Origin: Oasisia sp. SBJ-2009
Taxonomy: Eukaryota; Annelida; Polychaeta; Sabellida; Siboglinidae
DNA: 64,000 bases
Direction of reading: 5' to 3'
Assembly: GCA_964017155.1 (NCBI GenBank)
Contig: OZ024861.1
Location: 27,420,060-27,484,059, forward strand
In this document: positions 12,641-23,900 of the stretch, in pieces
Position numbering within the stretch: position 1 is the stretch's first letter
Layout: each line of letters starts with the position of its first letter
Made by a program: the position numbers and the translations under genes
The notes under the pieces: model-generated
Seen by the model: the letters and a program-made list of their open reading frames with translations, nothing else
What the model was told of the DNA's origin: nothing
The model's database searches: none

Positions 12641-12786
12641 CGGCCCCTATTCTTGTTGTTTCCAGCACTCGGCAGGGTTCTGTTAATATTTTTTTTTAAT
12701 TACGGTTTAATTACATATTTCTTATTTATTTATTACTATTATGATTTTAATACTAGTATTGTAAACTATGTATTTTATCTAAAGCT

Positions 12787-13020
12787 TTATTGTATGTATG
12801 TATGTATGTATGTATGTATGTATGTATGTATGTGTGTATGTGTGTATGTGTGTATGTGGGTATGTGGGTATGTGTGTATGTGTGTATGTGTGTATGTGTG
12901 TATGTATGTATGTATGTATGTATGTATGTATGTATGTATGTATGTATGTATGATGTATGTGTATGTATGTATGTATCTATGTATGTATGTATGTATGTAT
13001 GCATGCAAGCATGCATGTAA
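12787..13020 (+). repeat. GTAT/GTGT tetranucleotide microsatellite
   Basis: A (GTAT)n tract with GTGTATGT and GGGTATGT interruptions, ending in GCATGCAAGCATGCATG. All reading frames through it are open on both strands simply because the repeat lacks stops. Confidence 0.95.
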
Positions 13021-13194
13021 GAGTGTTGGGTGATGATGGCCCATTGAAAATAACGACTTACCACGTCTCATGGTTACCATCAGGAAATTTAGCTTTTACT
13101 TATACTTACTATATATGTCTTCCATGAGCCTGATATGTTAACCACTACACTATCCAGGTTGATAAATAAGTGTATAATAATGTATTGATAATAG

Positions 13195-13645
13195 TAAAAA
13201 ATAATGTAGTAAAAAAATAATGTTCTTGTCGAATTACACTAATATGCAATACGAAAAGAAATGTGTCTTCAGTAGACGTTTGAAGCTAGTGAGATTGTCA
13301 CAAGTCTTAATAACCGTTGGTAAATTGTTCCATAGGGACGCAGCAGCGACAGCGAACGAGCAGTCTCCAGCTTTGGTACGGGTACGCTTCACTTCTATCA
13401 TGTTATTGTTCGCAGAGCGCAGTGTTCTTGTCGGTTGATACGGGCACATGAGTTCACACAAACATACTGGCGCGTCGTTGTGCATGGCTTTGTAAGTGAA
13501 TACAAGTAGCTTGAAATCAACTCTGCACACAATGGGCAGCCAATGGAGTTCGCGTAACAAGGGTGTGGCACTGTCGCTACGCGTGCTACGCATAATCAAC
13601 CTGACAGCCGTGTTATGTATTCGCTGTAGAATGAGAATATTCGCC
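13195..13645 (-). pseudogene. LINE C-terminal fragment, CR1/Rex-like
   Basis: The minus-strand translation gives the C-terminal tail typical of this LINE group: TPLLRELHWLPIVCRVDFK, then TYKAMHNDAP, then ASLWNNLPTVIKTCDNLTSF and [10 protein letters not shown], ending near 13234. Upstream at 13600-13645 the frame continues with an IQRIHNTAVRLI-like segment. Nothing of the endonuclease or RT core remains. It is a 5'-truncated insertion, common for LINEs. Confidence 0.85.
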
Positions 13646-13838
13646 AGTTAAATGTAAACTTGCTTTCAAGTAACAATGCATTAATTCATATAATAATTGG
13701 TCGTGTATTTTGTTTCTTATAAATAAATAGATGGCAGTTTTTTAAGGAAAGTTATATTGTTGCATAATCAGAGAAATATTAACATGGTCATTTGGAACCA
13801 TACCTTGGATCTGCACCATTAGACACTGCATCTGTCAG

Positions 13839-13986
13839 AGACCTGCCGTTCTTCGGTTACATTGCTGGACACATCTGTAGAGACTCCAGCGACTGACATG
13901 ACAGACGTGACAGTGGTAGGAGGTGTTATCTTGTGATGTGTCGAGATAGTACAACAGTTGTAGGTGGAGAACCACATCATCCACAT
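13839..13986 (+). CDS. Possible isolated exon
   Basis: The segment is bounded by an acceptor-like CATCTGTCAG and a consensus donor CACAT|GTAAGTACG. One frame is open for about 30 codons (containing VTLLDTSVETPATDMTDVTV) and then stops, so it would be a terminal or non-coding exon. No partner exons were found and no family is recognised. Confidence 0.2.
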
Positions 13987-13989
13987 GTA

Positions 13990-15640
13990 AGTACGTGTAG
14001 CCAAAGCAAATCTGCATCATGCTTTGATTGCACCTGAAATTTGTTATTTAAATCCATATTTTGATTCAGTTCTTTTGTATCTGCGTGTTGAGGTAAACTT
14101 AAATCATAATGTGAGTGATGAAAACATCAGGTTTAGAAGAGTTTTGTGTAATCTGCGGGTAAGATGTCAAACATGATTTAAATGCAGCATGTTTTAGTAT
14201 TGTGGCTTATTGTAAAGGTTCAAAGGTAGGCTAGGTATGGCAGCTGTCAGTAATAATTATGAAATTTCAGAAGTACACAAAATGAAATTAGAAATTTCCA
14301 TTGCCATGTGCCTTGTCATCATTCAAAGTGTGCACATAAAAAGCACATTTACATTGTTAGTGACCGCAATGTTTTTTCCATTTAAGAGTTAAGAAAGACA
14401 ATACTCTTTGAAATACGATGCAGTATTCCAACCATGGGACATTAAACCAGCATGCAATGACTTAAATTTGCAATTATATACATTTGTGCAACATTCATGC
14501 TCTTCAAGCTCTTAAGGATAAACTTAGGACTTACCCAGATTTTTTTTTTTTCATTAACCGTCTTAGCTGCACTAGAAATTGTAATGCGTAGTAGGGATAA
14601 ACCTGCCCAGACAAACATAGTGCATTCATGTTTTCAATTATTTAATTAAATGCCAAACTATATTGTTAGTGCACAATGACGGAATAGATGTGTGAATAAG
14701 AAACAAAGACTTACTATATGTGAAGTAGCTTTGGAAATACTCCGATTTTGCTTTTTAGTTTAAAAAGTTAGCAATAGCTCGGTCACGTAAACTTCAAGGA
14801 TATTAATATACCCATTATTATAACTATAGCAAACACGTGGCTAGCACTACATCTCATGGTCAAATTGTTCGATATCCAACATTAAACATATATAATAGCA
14901 AGGGAATAATCAATGAGCAATTGATTAACGACACGACATGAAGAAAACTGATCTAGAAATATCGCGAATCGACTTCTTATACATCGTACATTCGTTGTCG
15001 GGCGGAAACAGCAATGACGTGATCACTAATTTTTGTGAATACGCAGTTGCGCAGCGCGCAACTTCCTGGCTATGTTGAGCCCTTTTGCACATGCGCCTTT
15101 TATTATTTCCTGTGTACGTAAGCGTTCGCGTGCGTGATCGCGAGTGCTTGTGTATAAATGTGTCTTCTTAATTATAAAACTTGCAATTTACCACTGAAAT
15201 TAGACGTTTGGGGCACTCACTATTCCTCGGTGAAAATAGAAAAATCACTTGAATGAGCGCAAGTGTATGCACGTGTGAATTCGCTTCAATACGGGCACGT
15301 GGTAATCATTTCATTAAAAATTCACAAGCGTCCATCACAACATTTCCTTCATTTCCTGTCATTTCCCCCCCGAATGTTTCTTCAAAATGTCAAAGCATAT
15401 TTATCATCCTGTGACAAAAGAGCTCTGGAATATTCATGAAATTATCATACCTCAGTTTTATAATAATTATAATCCACGTAGGCCTACCTTCCATCGTGAT
15501 TCCTCTCCATTTTTGCTAAAAACCAAACCGTGATTTGCTGTGATGACATGATCAGTAGCAGTCTTCCAGTTAGCGTGCCTATTATCACACATAATTAATA
15601 TTGCTAATATGTTTACAAATACAAATTAATTATGACGACA
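13990..15640. other. Intergenic DNA, no gene seen
   Basis: AT-rich sequence. The part at 14950-15200 is richer in CpG (for example GCGCAGCGCGCAAC) and could be a promoter, but no exon follows that I can support. The end at 15488-15550 resembles sequence upstream of PRDX4 (see the direct-repeat entry). Confidence 0.45.
15488..15550 (+). repeat. Direct repeat flanking the LINE, left copy
   Basis: About 62 bp aligns at roughly 80% with 20711-20771. Shared blocks are CTCCATTT, GCTAAAA and CCGTGATTTG. The two copies bracket the LINE in the same orientation. They are too long and too diverged to be its target-site duplication. Confidence 0.6.
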
Positions 15641-16056
15641 CAGAAGAAGAATTTGTTTTTATTTGACCATTTTGTCAACACAATACATACATACACGTTA
15701 TCCATGTCATACATATATAATCTGAATAATACAAACATGAAAATTCTAGCAAACATGGTAATAATGCGTATAAATAATAATAAAAGTAGGGTCAGGAGAC
15801 TCCTCTAAGACCTGGCTGGTCGCTATCGAGGAGCCACCTTTCAGAAAATTTAACTTACAGAATAATTTCTTCATTTAGAACAAATTCTTCAGAAACAGAC
15901 CAAGATAAAAAGAAAAATCAAGAAAAGAGAAAAATCACCAAACACGCATAATATGAAGATGCTTTTGCGCAGCTGACAAGATTTTTGTATCTCAAGTAAA
16001 AGGCTCTGTTTTTAAGTTTTAATACTGAATGAAGTGTTTTAGGTGGTTTCAGATAC

Positions 16057-19000
16057 TTAATTATGCATACATACATAGCAGTTTTGTCTAGTGCATATTA
16101 CTTCATAACTTTGTAAAAAATACAGTTTAACATAATTTACAAATCCCTGTGTACTATGTGACATAAGTTTTTCTTTCACTATTTCAGGAAGGTTATTTAA
16201 TAACAGTGGCAAATTATGTCTGAGACATTTCTTTGCAAATTCATGTTTAATTTTATAAGTGTATATTTTATTTTTGTATCTTGTGTCATGACCATGTACC
16301 TCACATTTAAACACAAACCTCCAATTTTGTAAATAGCGAGGTAGGTCATTGTGTAGATATTTATAGTAGAATTTTAATTATTGTAATTTAAGAATGTCAT
16401 CTACTTTTAATAAGCTAAGTTGTTTGTACAGTGGTTCAGTGTGGGAAATGTAGTTACTCAAAGTAATAATTCTCAGGGCTTTTTTTTGTAATTTTATTAT
16501 TCTATTTGATTCAAAGCCCCATGCCATGATGCAGTAATTAATGTGTGGCACTATTAATGAATTATATAATATTTTTTTAATATCTAGAGGTAAGATATGT
16601 TTCAGTTTGTTTAAGATTCCAATTTTCTTAGAACATGCATTTGATATTTTTTCAGCGTGCTTTTTCCAGTTTAAATTTGTATCTATAATTAAACCCAAGA
16701 AATTAAATTCCTTAACTTGATCAATGTTTACATTGTCTATCTTCAGGTTTAATATCTGTATATTTTTCTTTTTCTTTTGAAATATCATAAATTTTGATTT
16801 TACTACATTTAGTGATAATTTATTGATTTTGAGCCAATCATTTATCTTAACAAGTTCTTCGTTTATTAAAGATTCAAAATTTTGGTCATGTGTTTTATCA
16901 CTGAATACATTTAGTGTACTTGACAAAGTTGTGTCGTCTGCATAAATGAGAAAGTTAAACATTTTACTTGCTTGTGCAAAATCATTTATGTATATGATGA
17001 ATAATAGTGGTCCTAAAATTGAACCTTGAGGTACACCTGTTGTTATTTGTAACATATTTGATTTGATATTGTCAATTTCCGTGTATTGTTTACGATTTTC
17101 TAGGTAGCTGCTGAATAAGTTGAGATTAGTTCCATGTACACCGTAATATTTTAATTTATCAATTAATATTATATGATCAATGGTATCAAAAGCCTTGGAG
17201 AGATCTAAATATATATTAATTGGTATTTCATCTTTATCCAGTTGTGTTATTATTCTATCTATTAATTCTAATGCTGCATATTCTGTTGAATGTTTCGGTC
17301 TGAAACCGTATTGATGATCAAACAAAAGCCTAGAGTCTCTTAAATAAGATGATAATTGTTCAAATATATTTTTTTCAAGTATTTTTGAAATAGCTGGTAG
17401 AAGTGATATAGGCCTATAATTACTGAAAACTGTTTTTTCACCTTTTTTATAAACAGGAATTACCTTTGCAATTTTTAGTTTATCGGGGAATATTCCTGTT
17501 GTTAATACTTGATTTATTAATAATGTTAAAGATTTGGTTAGTGCTGGTTCAAGAATTTTTAGTAATTTAGTGGAGAGACCATCATATCCACAGCTACTTT
17601 TGTTAGGTAAATTTATTATTGTCCGCTTTATAATATCTTCTTCAACGTAGCTAAATGTAAAGTTTCTGTCTACTATTTTATTTAGATAATATGTATGTTC
17701 ACGAGTGCCTTTATATTTTATATTACTTGCCAGATTACTACCAATATTAGTGAAAAAATCATTAAATTTGTTTACAATTTCTGATTTATCTCTCACAATA
17801 GAATCAGAGTCTTTAAAATATTTGGGAAAGGATTTGTTAGTTTTATTTTTAGAAATGATTTCATTTATAGTTTTCCATGTGTTTTTTATATCAAATTTAA
17901 AATTATTAAAACATTTATCATAGTAGAGTTGTTTTGCTTTACGAAAACTTGTTTTTAAAATGCTATTGTACGTTTTTAAATTGACCAATAATATGGCATA
18001 TTTGGAAGATTCAGGATTAGTGAGTTTTATTTGTTTGTAAAGTTTATCTCTGTATCTTATTGAGGTTAGCAGTCCTTGAGTTATCCACGTAGACTTCTTA
18101 TGCTTGTATTTGTTAAATTTAACTAATTTGCTAGTCATATATTTATCCTTAGCTTGGTTTATTTCATCTATGATAATATTATAATTATAGTTTGGATCAG
18201 TATTTGGGTTGGTGTCTAATTTTGTGTATATATCAGAGGAGTGAAGTTCATTTTTTACCTTTAACATAGCCTCTTTATTTTGTACATTAACTTGTATAAA
18301 TTTTGTAGTATGATCCTCTTTAAGAGTGGTATTCACAAACATAAAGTATGGCTGATGATCAGAAAATTTCTTAATTAGTATTCCTGCTGTACTTTGTAAA
18401 ATACGTTTTGTTAAATTACAGAAGAAGTTGTCAATAAGAGTACCAGCCCTTGTTGTGAACCTTGTAGGAAGTGTAATTTGGGGGAAGAGACTAAATGAAG
18501 TCAACATATCAAAGAAAGTGCTACAGTGTTCTTGCTCATTTATTTGTAACATATTTATGTTGTAATCCCCTGCAAGGATAACACTGTTGTTTTGGTGACA
18601 TCGCAAAGTTGATAAGACAGTTGAAAATTCATTTATGAATTTGTTATAATTTTCCGTTGAGGGCCTTGGAGGACGGTAAATGTTTCCTATAATGACTGGT
18701 TGCGATAATCCTCCTCCAGTTATTTGTATTATTTGACCCTCCCAATGCTCATACGTATTCAAATTCATCTTAACTTCATAATCAAAACGTTTATCTATAT
18801 ATATTAACAATCCACCTTTACTACTGCAGCTTTTCCCTTGTGAAATGCAGTCATATCCAGTTAACTGGATTAATGACAAGTCATCATTTTCAGATAACCA
18901 ACTCTCCTGAAGGCATATTATGCTGAATTTAAAGTTTGACGAGGATACGTCATTTACATATGCCTCAAGTTCACTAAACTTTGCATTTATGGACTGTATA

Positions 19001-19197
19001 TTTGAACTTAAAATACTTAATTGTTTTCCTTGTTTTTTGGCTAATGAACTAAATGTATCAAAGTCATAATATGATGATCGGCGTATTATTGGCAATTCGT
19101 TATTTTCGTCAATAGCATTGCCAATGCTTAAAATATTATTCAGACAATTTTTCGAAATACCACCTGTAAACTGGAGAAACGTTTCGTCAGTTACCAT
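16057..19197 (-). pseudogene. LINE ORF2: endonuclease-reverse transcriptase, one nonsense break
   Basis: The product would nick target DNA and copy the element RNA in place. From the ATG at 19197, the apurinic-type endonuclease starts near residue 55 (LSILSSNIQSINAKFSELEA), with ICLQESWL and AGDYNIN further on. The RT domain has NYRPISLLPAISKILEK, LDLSKAFDTIDH, GVPQGSILGPLLF and the catalytic FLIYADDTTL. The frame runs 939 codons to a TAA at 16378-16380. It then continues open in the same frame for about 106 codons (KFYYKYLHNDLPRYLQNWRF and on) to a stop at 16057-16059. One base change therefore seems to have cut off the C-terminal tail; the catalytic domains remain whole. It overlaps the hydrophobic ORF upstream by 11 nt. 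Confidence 0.85.
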
Positions 19198-19642
19198 TTG
19201 TCTGTAATTTAACTTTTTCTAAAGTCAACACATTATCATTGTGCAATAACACTTTGTTTACAGTGTGACAGCAAACCAAAAGAAGAACAAAAAAGCCAAC
19301 GAGGCTTATAGTAAAAAACATCATGAAATATACTCTACCACCAACAATACAACACAAAAAATCACCATTATATGGTAAAGCATATATAAGAATAATATGT
19401 AAAACAAAAAAGTGTAGGGAGCACATATAGAAAGTATAGCCAACTGGCTGGGCTTTCACTTGGTATAACATAATAATTCTCGCATATAGATGATACCATA
19501 ACGTTTGGCAACGTGCGAGTAATAACAGTAACAATAGATCAAGCATTACGTATATGTCATTAGAAAAAGGAAATACATGTATTTTACCAGTCATCATTTT
19601 ACGATAAATTAAAGAGCAAAATAATAAAAGAACAAAAGGCAT
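19187..19642 (-). CDS. Hydrophobic extra ORF between LINE ORF1 and ORF2
   Basis: A 151-residue frame starts MPFVLLLFCSLIYRKMM and has three or four strongly hydrophobic stretches, near residues 3-13, 32-43, 72-92 (FYMCSLHFFVLHIILIYAL) and 104-127 (YFMMFFTISLVGFFVLLLVC). It fills the gap between ORF1 (ends 19718) and ORF2. Its stop overlaps the ORF2 ATG within AAATGGTAACTGA, a layout that would suit coupled translation. LINEs of this group are not generally known to carry a membrane protein. AT-rich spacer DNA can also give hydrophobic frames by chance, so the call is weak. Confidence 0.3.
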   Translation of the reverse strand: MPFVLLLFCSLIYRKMMTGKIHVFPFSNDIYVMLDLLLLLLLARCQTLWYHLYARIIMLYQVKAQPVGYTFYMCSLHFFVLHIILIYALPYNGDFLCCIVGGRVYFMMFFTISLVGFFVLLLVCCHTVNKVLLHNDNVLTLEKVKLQTNGN

Positions 19643-19717
19643 GTGTCCATTTATAGTTTCGCATATTGTCCAGATTGTCTGATTTGTACCTGCGATGTTC
19701 TTTAGGCAACGAAGGGA

Positions 19718-20386
19718 CTAAGATCCTCTTCTGCTGTTATCTCTATGGGCGACCCAGATTGCGACTTCTTTAGGAAGACCTTCCCGTTTGTACGTCCACG
19801 TGCTGTCGATCGTTGCCTGCTTTTTCAGGTCCCTCGCCTTTTTGAAGAGGGCAGCATTCTTTTTCGTGAGCTGCTCGTTTACGTAAATGCGAGTGCCCTT
19901 CAACTTCTTTCGCCCCATCATAACGTCTCGCTTTACCGCGTTGTTGATCAGGCTAACGATAACTGGTTTAACCCTTTCTCCCTTTCTGCTTGGTAGTTCG
20001 TGGCAAGCAACGATGTCGCTCGTTTGAAGTTGCACTCCCATGGACTTTTTTACAAACTCTGCAACCTTTTGTCTTAGGCCGGTGAATTCTCCGCCACTCT
20101 GGTTGCCGGTTCCATTTTCCTCCCCATGGTCGTTCCCGCTCGTCGCTCTCGCGTAGCTGCGGGCTTGGAGGTCCAGCCCGCTGATTATCACGTTGTTCTT
20201 TTTTGAGTTCATTTCCAATAGGTCCATGGATCTTACTAATCGATCAATGTGTTCGTCCTTCGATTGTAGTTTAGACTCTAACAGGTCAATTCGCTTGTTC
20301 ATTGTATCATTGCTTTTTTTCATTTCTAGCAAAGCGTCTTTCAGTTGCTTGTTTGATACTTTTATTTCATCAAAACTTTTGCACAC
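19718..20386 (-). CDS. LINE ORF1 nucleic-acid-binding protein
   Basis: The 222-residue protein starts MCKSFDEIKVSNKQL. It has a heptad-like coiled coil over about residues 1-65 (ELLESKLQSKDEH region), then an RRM-like start (KKNNVIISGLDLQ). The C-terminal part, with GTRIYVNEQLTKKNAALFKK, matches the basic domain of LINE ORF1 proteins. Such proteins trimerise through the coil and bind the element RNA to form the particle that carries ORF2 protein. It lies 520 nt upstream of ORF2 in a different frame. The frame is intact. The start is the first ATG after the AT-rich leader. Confidence 0.8.
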   Translation of the reverse strand: MCKSFDEIKVSNKQLKDALLEMKKSNDTMNKRIDLLESKLQSKDEHIDRLVRSMDLLEMNSKKNNVIISGLDLQARSYARATSGNDHGEENGTGNQSGGEFTGLRQKVAEFVKKSMGVQLQTSDIVACHELPSRKGERVKPVIVSLINNAVKRDVMMGRKKLKGTRIYVNEQLTKKNAALFKKARDLKKQATIDSTWTYKREGLPKEVAIWVAHRDNSRRGS

Positions 20387-20710
20387 ATATGTGCCTATAT
20401 ATTGGCAACACTCTAGATCTACCTTTACTTTAGTAACGATGACTTTATTGACACAAAGACATACGTAATTTTAACATAAAAACCAAGAAAACACAAAATG
20501 TTGATTTTCATACTTACTTTTGAACATTCACATTAACGCTCTTGTCAGAAGAAAGCGAGACATGGCTGGACTCGAATAACATAATATGTGATGTAGACAG
20601 TGCATTGCCATTGATTAGGCGTTCGTTGAAAAAGTGGCGTGGATGTATTGCCTGACATGGGCGTATTACCCCGCCCCGCCCTACTCTACCTTAGCGTCCC
20701 AGAATCCACT

Positions 20711-20771
20711 TTCCATGGTGACGCCCCTCCATTTATGCTAAAACCAGACCGTGATTTGTCGTGACGACATC
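20711..20771 (+). repeat. Direct repeat flanking the LINE, right copy
   Basis: Partner of 15488-15550, lying in the PRDX4 upstream region. It contains CCCCTCCATTTATGCTAAAA and ACCGTGATTTGTCGTGACGA. Confidence 0.6.
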
Positions 20772-20827
20772 GTCAATCAAAATGACATCTGTATCGGTAA
20801 ACATGCACGTCGTTTTTCTGGTCGAGT

Positions 20828-20895
20828 ATGGTGGCGCCATGTCACGGAATCTACACTGACTAAGTGGAACCGATGGTGGCGCCACATCACGTAGC
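20828..20895 (+). promoter_or_regulatory. Duplicated motif just upstream of PRDX4
   Basis: ATGGTGGCGCCATGTCACGG (20828) recurs as ATGGTGGCGCCACATCACGT (20873), 45 bp apart. Each copy holds the palindrome TGGCGCCA and a TCACG half-site. The position 65-130 bp before the start codon suggests a promoter or 5'UTR element. No TATA box is evident. The factor is unknown. Confidence 0.3.
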
Positions 20896-20958
20896 GTGGA
20901 TTTGTTGACATCTATCTTGGACAGTGTACTCGAAGCACGTAGCAGATGCGGTGTCAAT

Positions 20959-23900
20959 ATGCTGCAAAAAAATTTGTTTCAAATAATAGTGCTGGCTGTT
21001 ATTTGCCATGCATCTGTGAGAGGATCGTGTCCTCATTGTGGACAAGGCGGCGGGTGCCCGTATGCAAGGAAATTTGAAGAAGGCGGCGGGTGCCCGTATG
21101 CAAAGAAATTTGAAGAAGGCGGCGCCGGCGGGTGCCCATATGCAAGGAAATTTGCAGGAGAGAAACAATATTCAAAAGCACAGAGTAGGTCGTTTGGTCA
21201 TCGCCTCATACCTAGGTCTAGGAGTAGTCCTAGTTCACAGAGTTAGATCATTAATCTATAGTTCTACTGGGGTGTTCTATTTATATCTATGGCCTAGATA
21301 GATCAGAGGGAGTAGATGCTCATCCTGCGCGGCGTTGCCAGGAGCAGGGCAAAGTTCACCAGCCTGTTCGGGCTCGTGGCATGCTGATCAATTTGAGTCG
21401 GAGACTTGTCGAAATGCACGTCCCAGTCTTCAAAAGAATAATTATGCAATAATTAATACCAGATAAAATGTTATAACGTTTATAAACTGTTTATAAAAAA
21501 ATTAATATAACAAGTTTATTAAGTACAATTTTATATACCTAAAATTATTAAGTCAAATTAATATCTATTGATTATAAATAATGACCACTGTTAATTATAC
21601 TGTTTGTGAAACTTGACCAATGACTAGCAATGCCACGGCGGTCACCGGTACGTAGTTTTTTTATCTGCATGACTAATCTAAGTTGTAATGATTACTGGTA
21701 TTTATAGCATTATATTTTAGTCATGTCGTTATGCAAAGCACTTATAATTAGGCAGAACGATTTCAGCTTTGGGAGTGGGATTGTGAAGGTATAGTATTAT
21801 GTACACCCAAACTTTCACTCTAGATCATGCATTCACGCCCCAGATCAGAACATGCTCTAAAAACCAATACCATACATGTTTGAATGCACATAACCATACA
21901 CACACATACAGTCATACACACACACTACATGTGACATATACAGTGTTCCCCTGTGTAAAATGATGAGTGAGGTGGACACAGTAGGGTGAGCCAACTTGTG
22001 TCAAATCCACAATGTGGTGCTATGGTGGTCTAGGGACATACCCCTTGGATCTATTTTTTTATTAGCTTAATTATATACATTATAAAGTGTGTTTTAGCCT
22101 ATTCTCTGTCAAATAGTGGGGACAGAAATCACTAGTTAGCATGTAAATGTGTTTGTAGCATTAATTACAAGTAAATAGTCATGAAATAGCTGTGAGGTGG
22201 CAATTTTGGGCGAGGTGTCTTAGAAAAACAGCGAGGTGGCTCAGCCTGCTCATCATATAGCAGGGGGAACACTGTATATGTGTAGTATGTATTATATACC
22301 ATATACTGTGCATGTACTGTTGTAGTCCTGTATGTTAAACAAAATTAGGCCCAGCAGTAACAGCTAATGGTCGTGTCAATTTAAACATTATAATGTTATC
22401 ACTAATAAAAATTATACAATAAATAGAAGCCAACATTAACACTTCCATTTCAGTCTCAAAACCTGCACCTTCCTGGGAGGGCACAGCTGTTGTGGATGGG
22501 AAGTTCTCTCAGCTGAAGTTGTCTGACTTCAGCGGCCAATACCTCGTGTTTTTCTTCTATCCACTTGACTTGTAAGTGAAATGAAGTATGATAAATTACC
22601 ACATCATAGGCACATACCATGGAACAGTGGATGTTTATACATAGGGTTATATTTATGTATCCACTTTGTGCATCATAATCGGTTTAAGTGAAATGATCAC
22701 TGAAGATCCAAATGAGGATGGTTATATTTATGTGTATTTTACTGTATTATTATATTAGTCATAATTGCATAAATAATAAGATAACTGCTTACCATCTACA
22801 ACAAATTGGTTCTGAATGTAACTCACATCATTTGAAATCTAGAGGTTATTACATTACAAAAACATGGTGTAGAATTCTGGAAAAACGCTTCTGCCTCCTT
22901 TGTTACTATTCCAATGTCTGAAAAAAGGCAATACAAATAGACGTGGTAGATTCTTGAACCACATATTTCTCATTTAACATTGAAGAGGACAATTTGTTTA
23001 CATTGATGAGCACATTTTGTTCATGTTGATGAGGACAAACTGTTTACGTTGATGAGCACAATTTGTTCATGTTGATGAGGACAATTTGTTCATGTTGATG
23101 AGCACAATTTGTTTACATTGATGAGCACAATTTGTTCATTTTGAAGAGGACAAATTGTTTACGTTGATGAGCACAATTTGTTCATGTTGATGAGGACAAT
23201 TTGTTCATGTTGATGAGGACAAATTTTTTACGTTGATGAGCACATTTTGTTCATGTTGATGAGGACAAACTGTTTACATTGATGAGCACATTTTGTTCAT
23301 GTTGATGAGGACAAACTGTTTACATTGATGAGCACATTGTGTTCATGTTGATGAGGACACATTGTTTACATTGATGAGCACATTGTGTTCATGTTGATAA
23401 TAGTAATAGCTTTATTGTTACATAATGTCTTGTACATACAGTAAAGTAATACAGTAAAGTAATAATTTCATGTCTAAGTACATTTTACAATGTAACAATT
23501 GGAATTAAGCAACAGTGCTTGTTTTCCTTATTCATGTATTTTAACAATTTCGCAACAATTATAATTCGTGAACACAAACACAAAAACCTATGGCTATACA
23601 GCAGCATCATAATAGTGCAACAAGTTAATTACAATAATGAAATAGTGAATTACAAATGTACCACAAAATTAAATACGTCGATGCACGCGTGTGACAAGTA
23701 AAATTGTATTTAAATAATTGTTTAATATAATTATAGAAAAATCAACGTATAATAACAGTACATTCAGAACAGAAAAAAACTGAGGACAAACTGTTTACAT
23801 TGATAAGCACATTTTGTTCATGTTGATGAGGACACATTGTTTACGTTGATGAGCTCTGTGTTTTCTGCTTCAGTACCTTCGTGTGTCCTACAGAGATCAT

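Larger units (their letters stand above)
15645..20500 (-). mobile_element. Nearly full-length LINE (CR1/Jockey superfamily)
   Basis: Read on the minus strand, the element has a 5' region, ORF1 (20386-19718), a short hydrophobic ORF (19642-19187), ORF2 with endonuclease and reverse transcriptase (from 19197), and a 3'UTR ending in AAATAAAAAC near 15660. The 3'UTR contains a GGTGGCTCCTCGATAGCGAC block that could form a stem. The order is that of a non-LTR retrotransposon with an ORF1 coiled coil. I place it in the CR1/Jockey superfamily from its EN-RT order and the YADDTTL motif, but cannot name the clade. The 5' boundary is approximate. Confidence 0.85.

Noticed and set aside
13835..14020. Minus-strand frame beginning MMQICFGYTYLHVDDVV
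   Set aside because: It overlaps a plus-strand segment with better acceptor and donor signals and shows no family match. Neither is strong.
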